8,017 bases of DNA from Nitrospirota bacterium (lineage in GTDB: Bacteria; Nitrospirota; Thermodesulfovibrionia; Thermodesulfovibrionales; JdFR-85). Made by a program: the position numbers and the translations under genes. Positions 4,921 through 8,017 of this stretch are shown piece by piece (within the stretch, counting starts at the first letter, position 1; the number at the start of each line of letters is the position of its first letter). The notes beneath the pieces were generated by a model. It did no database searches. It was not told the DNA's origin and worked only from the letters and a program-made list of their open reading frames with translations. The DNA is taken from contig WFTX01000237.1 of the NCBI GenBank assembly GCA_015485235.1, positions 1 to 8,017 of the forward strand, read 5' to 3'.

Positions 4921-7900
4921 TCAGGGAAGCCTGCCGAAGCCTCCACCACCGGGGGTCTCGATCCTGATCCTCTCGCCAGCCTGAATGGAGAGGGAAACCC
5001 TGTGGGGCAGTTTCTCTGTCTTACCATCCTTCCGGATCAGGATGTTTCTCCCCCTCTTCCCGGGCCTGCCTCCGCTCAGGCCGAAGGCAGGGGTTTTTCT
5101 CCTTTCCGAGATTACTGTCACCTCTGCAGGCTCAAGAAAGAGAAACTCCCGGACGGTCCCGTCACCGCCTCTGAAAAGGCCCTCACCACCGGAACCTTTC
5201 CTTGTATGAAATGCCTCAAGGCGGATTCCCCTCTGCCGGAGTTCAAGCACCTCGGGGTCGGTTATCCTGGTATTTGTCATATGGACCTGGATGGCTGATG
5301 TTCCATGGCATTGTCTCGTGCCTCCCGATCCTCCCCCGATTGTCTCGTAATAGGGCGTGCCGCCCTCCGTGCTGAAGAGCAGGTTGTTCATGGTCCCCTG
5401 GGAGGCGGCAGAGATGCCGAGTGCACCAAGGAGCAGGTCCACAATCCGCTGGGATGTCTCTACATTCCCGCTGGCAACCGGTACGGGGTATTGCGGATTA
5501 AGGATTGTTCCTTCCGGAGCTACCACCCTGACCGCCCTGAGGCAGCCGCTGTTCAGGGGGATATCATCCCCTGTGATGGTCCTGAGTACATAGAGAACAG
5601 CGGAAAGTGTGACTGAAAGGGGCGCGTTCAGGTTATCAGTATCATGCTGAGGAGAACTGCCGGTGAAGTCTATCAGTGCGCTCACAGAATCTGGTGGATT
5701 TTCTCCGGCCGTTAGAGTGATCCTTACCCTGAGGGGGCTTCCGTCGTCAAGACGGTCCGTCATTGAGGCCTCAAGGCGCGCCTCTCCCTTTCCGAGAAGC
5801 CCCATCAATGCCCTTTTTACAGAATGCTCGGCATTGTCCTGTATGAAGCCCATGTACCTTTCAACTGCAGGAAGGCCGTATCTCTTTATCAGATTCCTGA
5901 GTTCTTTTTCCCCCCTCCTCGAGGCCCCTATCTGGGCAATCAGATCTGCGATCCGCTCATCAATCTCCCTTACTGGAAAGGGATGGGAGAGAAGTATTTG
6001 CCGGATCTCCTCCTCAAGGAAGGTTCCCTCCCTCATCAGAAGGATACCGTCGATCAATATTCCCTCCTCATCTATGTGTCTGCATTCAGGAGGCATGGAG
6101 CCGGGGACTTTTCCGCCCATGTCGGCATGGTGTCCCCGTGCTGCGGTGAAGAAGACTATCCTTCCCTCTTCATATACAGGAGTGACAACGGTCAGGTCAG
6201 GCAGATGGGACCCTCCGGCATAGGGGTTGTTCGAGAGGAAGACATCACCGGGCCTCATATCACCTGACCACTTCCTGAGCACTGCCTTCACTGTATCTGC
6301 CATTGCTCCCAGATGGACGGGTATATGAGGGGCATTGGCCACCAGGTTTCCCTCCCGGTCAAAGACTGCGCATGAGAAATCGAGACGCTCCTTGATATTT
6401 ACTGAATGGGCGGTGTTTCTGAGGACCTGGCCCATCTCCGTTGCTATACCCATGAAGACATTGTTCATGACTTCGAGCATGACAGGATCGGGCCTTGTTA
6501 CATCCAGAGGCTGTTCTTCCACGTCCACCGCTCTTACTGCCCGGATTATCCCTGTTTCTTCGACCATAGCCCTGAACCCGGGCTCAATCAGGAGGGATGT
6601 CCCTTCACCGATGATCATGCAGGGGCCTTCAAGGACCTGATGCGGGGAGAGTTCTTCACGGTTGAAAAGGAGGGCGTCGCTGTAGCCTCCATCAGTAAAG
6701 ATCCTGATCTTTTTTCCAGCGGAGATGTCCTTAGAAACGGCGGAAACGGAAGGGTTGTAGGGGGGGAGGAATGCCTCTTCCTGATAGGCGTAGACCCTGA
6801 TGTTGAGGACTTCCAGTTCAGTGCCCGGCCTGAAGAATCCAAAGAGGTCCCTGTGCCTCCGGGCAAACTCCCTGTATGTCTGACTGAAGCCCTCGAAGGG
6901 AACGGTGATATGCCTTTCAGCCCCCCTTACCCTCAGGTCAATTTCTCTCTGAATGACGGCTCCCCCCTTTTCCCCGGCCGGGACCACTTCCTCCTCGAGA
7001 ATGCTGAATTCCCTTTTTAACTCGTCTTCTCCTTCTTCAGAAAAGGGCGAGACCACTGTCCTGATACCCCTCATGACCGGCCTTGAAAGCCCTATGCCGT
7101 AGGCAGAGAAGAGACTGGCAAGGGGATGGAATATCACCTCCTTCATACCGAGGATTCCTGCAACCCTGCAGGCATGCTGTCCTCCAGCACCACCGAAGCA
7201 GACAATGCTGTAATCCCTTACATCAACCCCCTGGGAGAGGGAGACCTCCCTTATGGCGATCGCCATCTTTTCGTCGGCGACCCTGATGAAGCCGAAGGCG
7301 GTCTCTTCAGGGGTCAGCGCAAGGCCTGAAGACCGGTTTATCTCTTCAGTGAGTTCAATGAACTTTCTTTCTGACTCTCCCCTGTCAACGGGAGATGCCC
7401 TGTCAGGGCCGAAGGTTTCAGGAAGATGTTCCGGAAGGAGCCGGCCGGTCAGGAGATTGGCGTCGGTGAGGGTGAGGGGGCCGCCAAAGCCGTAACAGGC
7501 GGGACCGGGGAATGCCCCTGCTGATTCAGGTCCAACGCGCATCTTCTCCCCGTCATACCAGAGGATCGAGCCTCCCCCGGAAGCAACGGTGTTTATATCT
7601 ATCATCTCGGCCTGTATCCGGACACCTCCGATTGTCTTCTCATTGAGTCTGACAAAGCCGTTATCGAACCGGCATACATCTGTTGAGGTTCCTCCCATGT
7701 CAAACCCTATGGCCCCCTTCAGTCCGAGCTCTCGCGAGATTGCTTCCACGGCTATGGCGCCTCCCGCAGGTCCGGAAAGGAGGGCGTCCCTCCCCCTGAA
7801 CAGATCCGGAGGAACCACGCCCCCTGAGCTTATGAAGAAGTCGACTGGAAGGGGGCCTGCCTCTTTTCTGAGCGTTTCGAGATAAGCACTCAGAACAGGC

Positions 7901-8017
7901 GAGAGATAGGCATCCACCACAGTAGAGTTTCCCCGGGGAACGATCTTTATCTGTCTGGAGGTGCGGTGGGAAAGGTGAACCCTGCTGAATCCGAGCCTCC
8001 TCAGGAGATCCTCACAT
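4921..8017 (-). CDS. Fused HyuA-HyuB hydantoinase / 5-oxoprolinase-type protein (N-terminus outside window)
   Basis: The frame runs from its stop at 4921 off the right edge. The 32 codons between 7921 and 8016 are open and read on into STVVDAYLSP, typical HyuA sequence, so a GTG start at 7920 would be false. At least 1,031 residues are visible. Numbered from the Val codon at 7920-7918, the HyuA part covers 1 to about 465. It has GPAGG (50-54) and the ATP-binding GFDMGGTSTD (72-81). The HyuB part begins near 477 (about base 6490) with DPVMLEVMNN and carries RGHHADMGG (595-603), PGSMPP (606-611), GGGSGG (862-867) and the terminal PGGGGFG (990-996). Family members use ATP to open cyclic amides such as 5-oxoproline or N-methylhydantoin; acetone carboxylase is a relative. 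The A-then-B fusion matches eukaryotic-style 5-oxoprolinase of about 1,200-1,290 residues, so some 150-250 residues are probably missing. The substrate cannot be read from these motifs. No broken frame is seen. Confidence 0.95.
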   Translation of the reverse strand, partial: CEDLLRRLGFSRVHLSHRTSRQIKIVPRGNSTVVDAYLSPVLSAYLETLRKEAGPLPVDFFISSGGVVPPDLFRGRDALLSGPAGGAIAVEAISRELGLKGAIGFDMGGTSTDVCRFDNGFVRLNEKTIGGVRIQAEMIDINTVASGGGSILWYDGEKMRVGPESAGAFPGPACYGFGGPLTLTDANLLTGRLLPEHLPETFGPDRASPVDRGESERKFIELTEEINRSSGLALTPEETAFGFIRVADEKMAIAIREVSLSQGVDVRDYSIVCFGGAGGQHACRVAGILGMKEVIFHPLASLFSAYGIGLSRPVMRGIRTVVSPFSEEGEDELKREFSILEEEVVPAGEKGGAVIQREIDLRVRGAERHITVPFEGFSQTYREFARRHRDLFGFFRPGTELEVLNIRVYAYQEEAFLPPYNPSVSAVSKDISAGKKIRIFTDGGYSDALLFNREELSPHQVLEGPCMIIGEGTSLLIEPGFRAMVEETGIIRAVRAVDVEEQPLDVTRPDPVMLEVMNNVFMGIATEMGQVLRNTAHSVNIKERLDFSCAVFDREGNLVANAPHIPVHLGAMADTVKAVLRKWSGDMRPGDVFLSNNPYAGGSHLPDLTVVTPVYEEGRIVFFTAARGHHADMGGKVPGSMPPECRHIDEEGILIDGILLMREGTFLEEEIRQILLSHPFPVREIDERIADLIAQIGASRRGEKELRNLIKRYGLPAVERYMGFIQDNAEHSVKRALMGLLGKGEARLEASMTDRLDDGSPLRVRITLTAGENPPDSVSALIDFTGSSPQHDTDNLNAPLSVTLSAVLYVLRTITGDDIPLNSGCLRAVRVVAPEGTILNPQYPVPVASGNVETSQRIVDLLLGALGISAASQGTMNNLLFSTEGGTPYYETIGGGSGGTRQCHGTSAIQVHMTNTRITDPEVLELRQRGIRLEAFHTRKGSGGEGLFRGGDGTVREFLFLEPAEVTVISERRKTPAFGLSGGRPGKRGRNILIRKDGKTEKLPHRVSLSIQAGERIRIETPGGGGFGRLP

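Noticed and set aside
6406..7020. 204-codon plus-strand open frame
   Set aside because: It lies wholly inside the fused HyuAB gene on the opposite strand, whose translation shows clear family motifs. The plus-strand product shows none.
7918..7920. GTG as the start of the HyuAB protein
   Set aside because: The frame is open for 32 more codons to the window edge, and those codons encode typical HyuA sequence (ending RGNST before VVDAYLSP), so the real start is outside the window.

Overview
The window carries four substantially visible protein-coding genes and the first ten codons of a fifth. In order they are: a truncated minus-strand gene at the left edge; pckG (GTP-dependent phosphoenolpyruvate carboxykinase) on the plus strand; then three minus-strand genes, namely a small M50 (site-2 protease-like) membrane metalloprotease, a ClC-type chloride channel/transporter, and a fused HyuA-HyuB hydantoinase/5-oxoprolinase-type protein whose N-terminus lies beyond the right edge. 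No rRNA, tRNA, CRISPR array, phage gene or transposase gene was found. The organism looks like a mesophilic or moderately thermophilic, probably anaerobic, Gram-negative bacterium of the Nitrospirota/Desulfobacterota type. This is a weak inference from the GTP-type PEPCK, the moderately GC-rich coding sequence with strong GGAGG ribosome sites, and the low-complexity intergenic repeats; it is not a demonstrated assignment.

Positions 32-210 form a divergent control region between the truncated minus-strand gene and pckG. It holds an imperfect 28-bp direct repeat (two copies 35 bp apart), a plausible sigma70-type promoter for pckG, and two overlapping inverted repeats. On the minus strand those inverted repeats would give mutually exclusive RNA hairpins, one of which hides the Shine-Dalgarno sequence of the leftward gene. 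This is the most suggestive regulatory structure in the window.

Positions 1984-2484 are a convergent intergenic region (pckG points right, the M50 gene points left). It contains a short direct repeat, several strong hairpins, and a roughly 0.2-kb element bounded by 33-bp near-perfect inverted repeats that looks like a MITE or a decayed insertion-sequence remnant. Positions 4685-4920 contain a consensus-like promoter for the ClC gene, an A/T-rich terminator-like hairpin, a 16-mer almost identical to one after pckG, and an 8-bp-period tandem repeat with ordered drift between units.

The genes do not form an obvious pathway. PckG serves gluconeogenesis or anaplerosis. The HyuAB fusion probably performs ATP-dependent opening of a cyclic amide (5-oxoproline or hydantoin-like). 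The ClC protein and the M50 protease are membrane housekeeping or stress proteins. The ClC and M50 genes each seem to have their own promoter. I see no clear multi-gene novel system. The most testable novelties are the pckG divergent control region, the MITE-like element, and the atypical filter and proton-pathway residues of the ClC protein.
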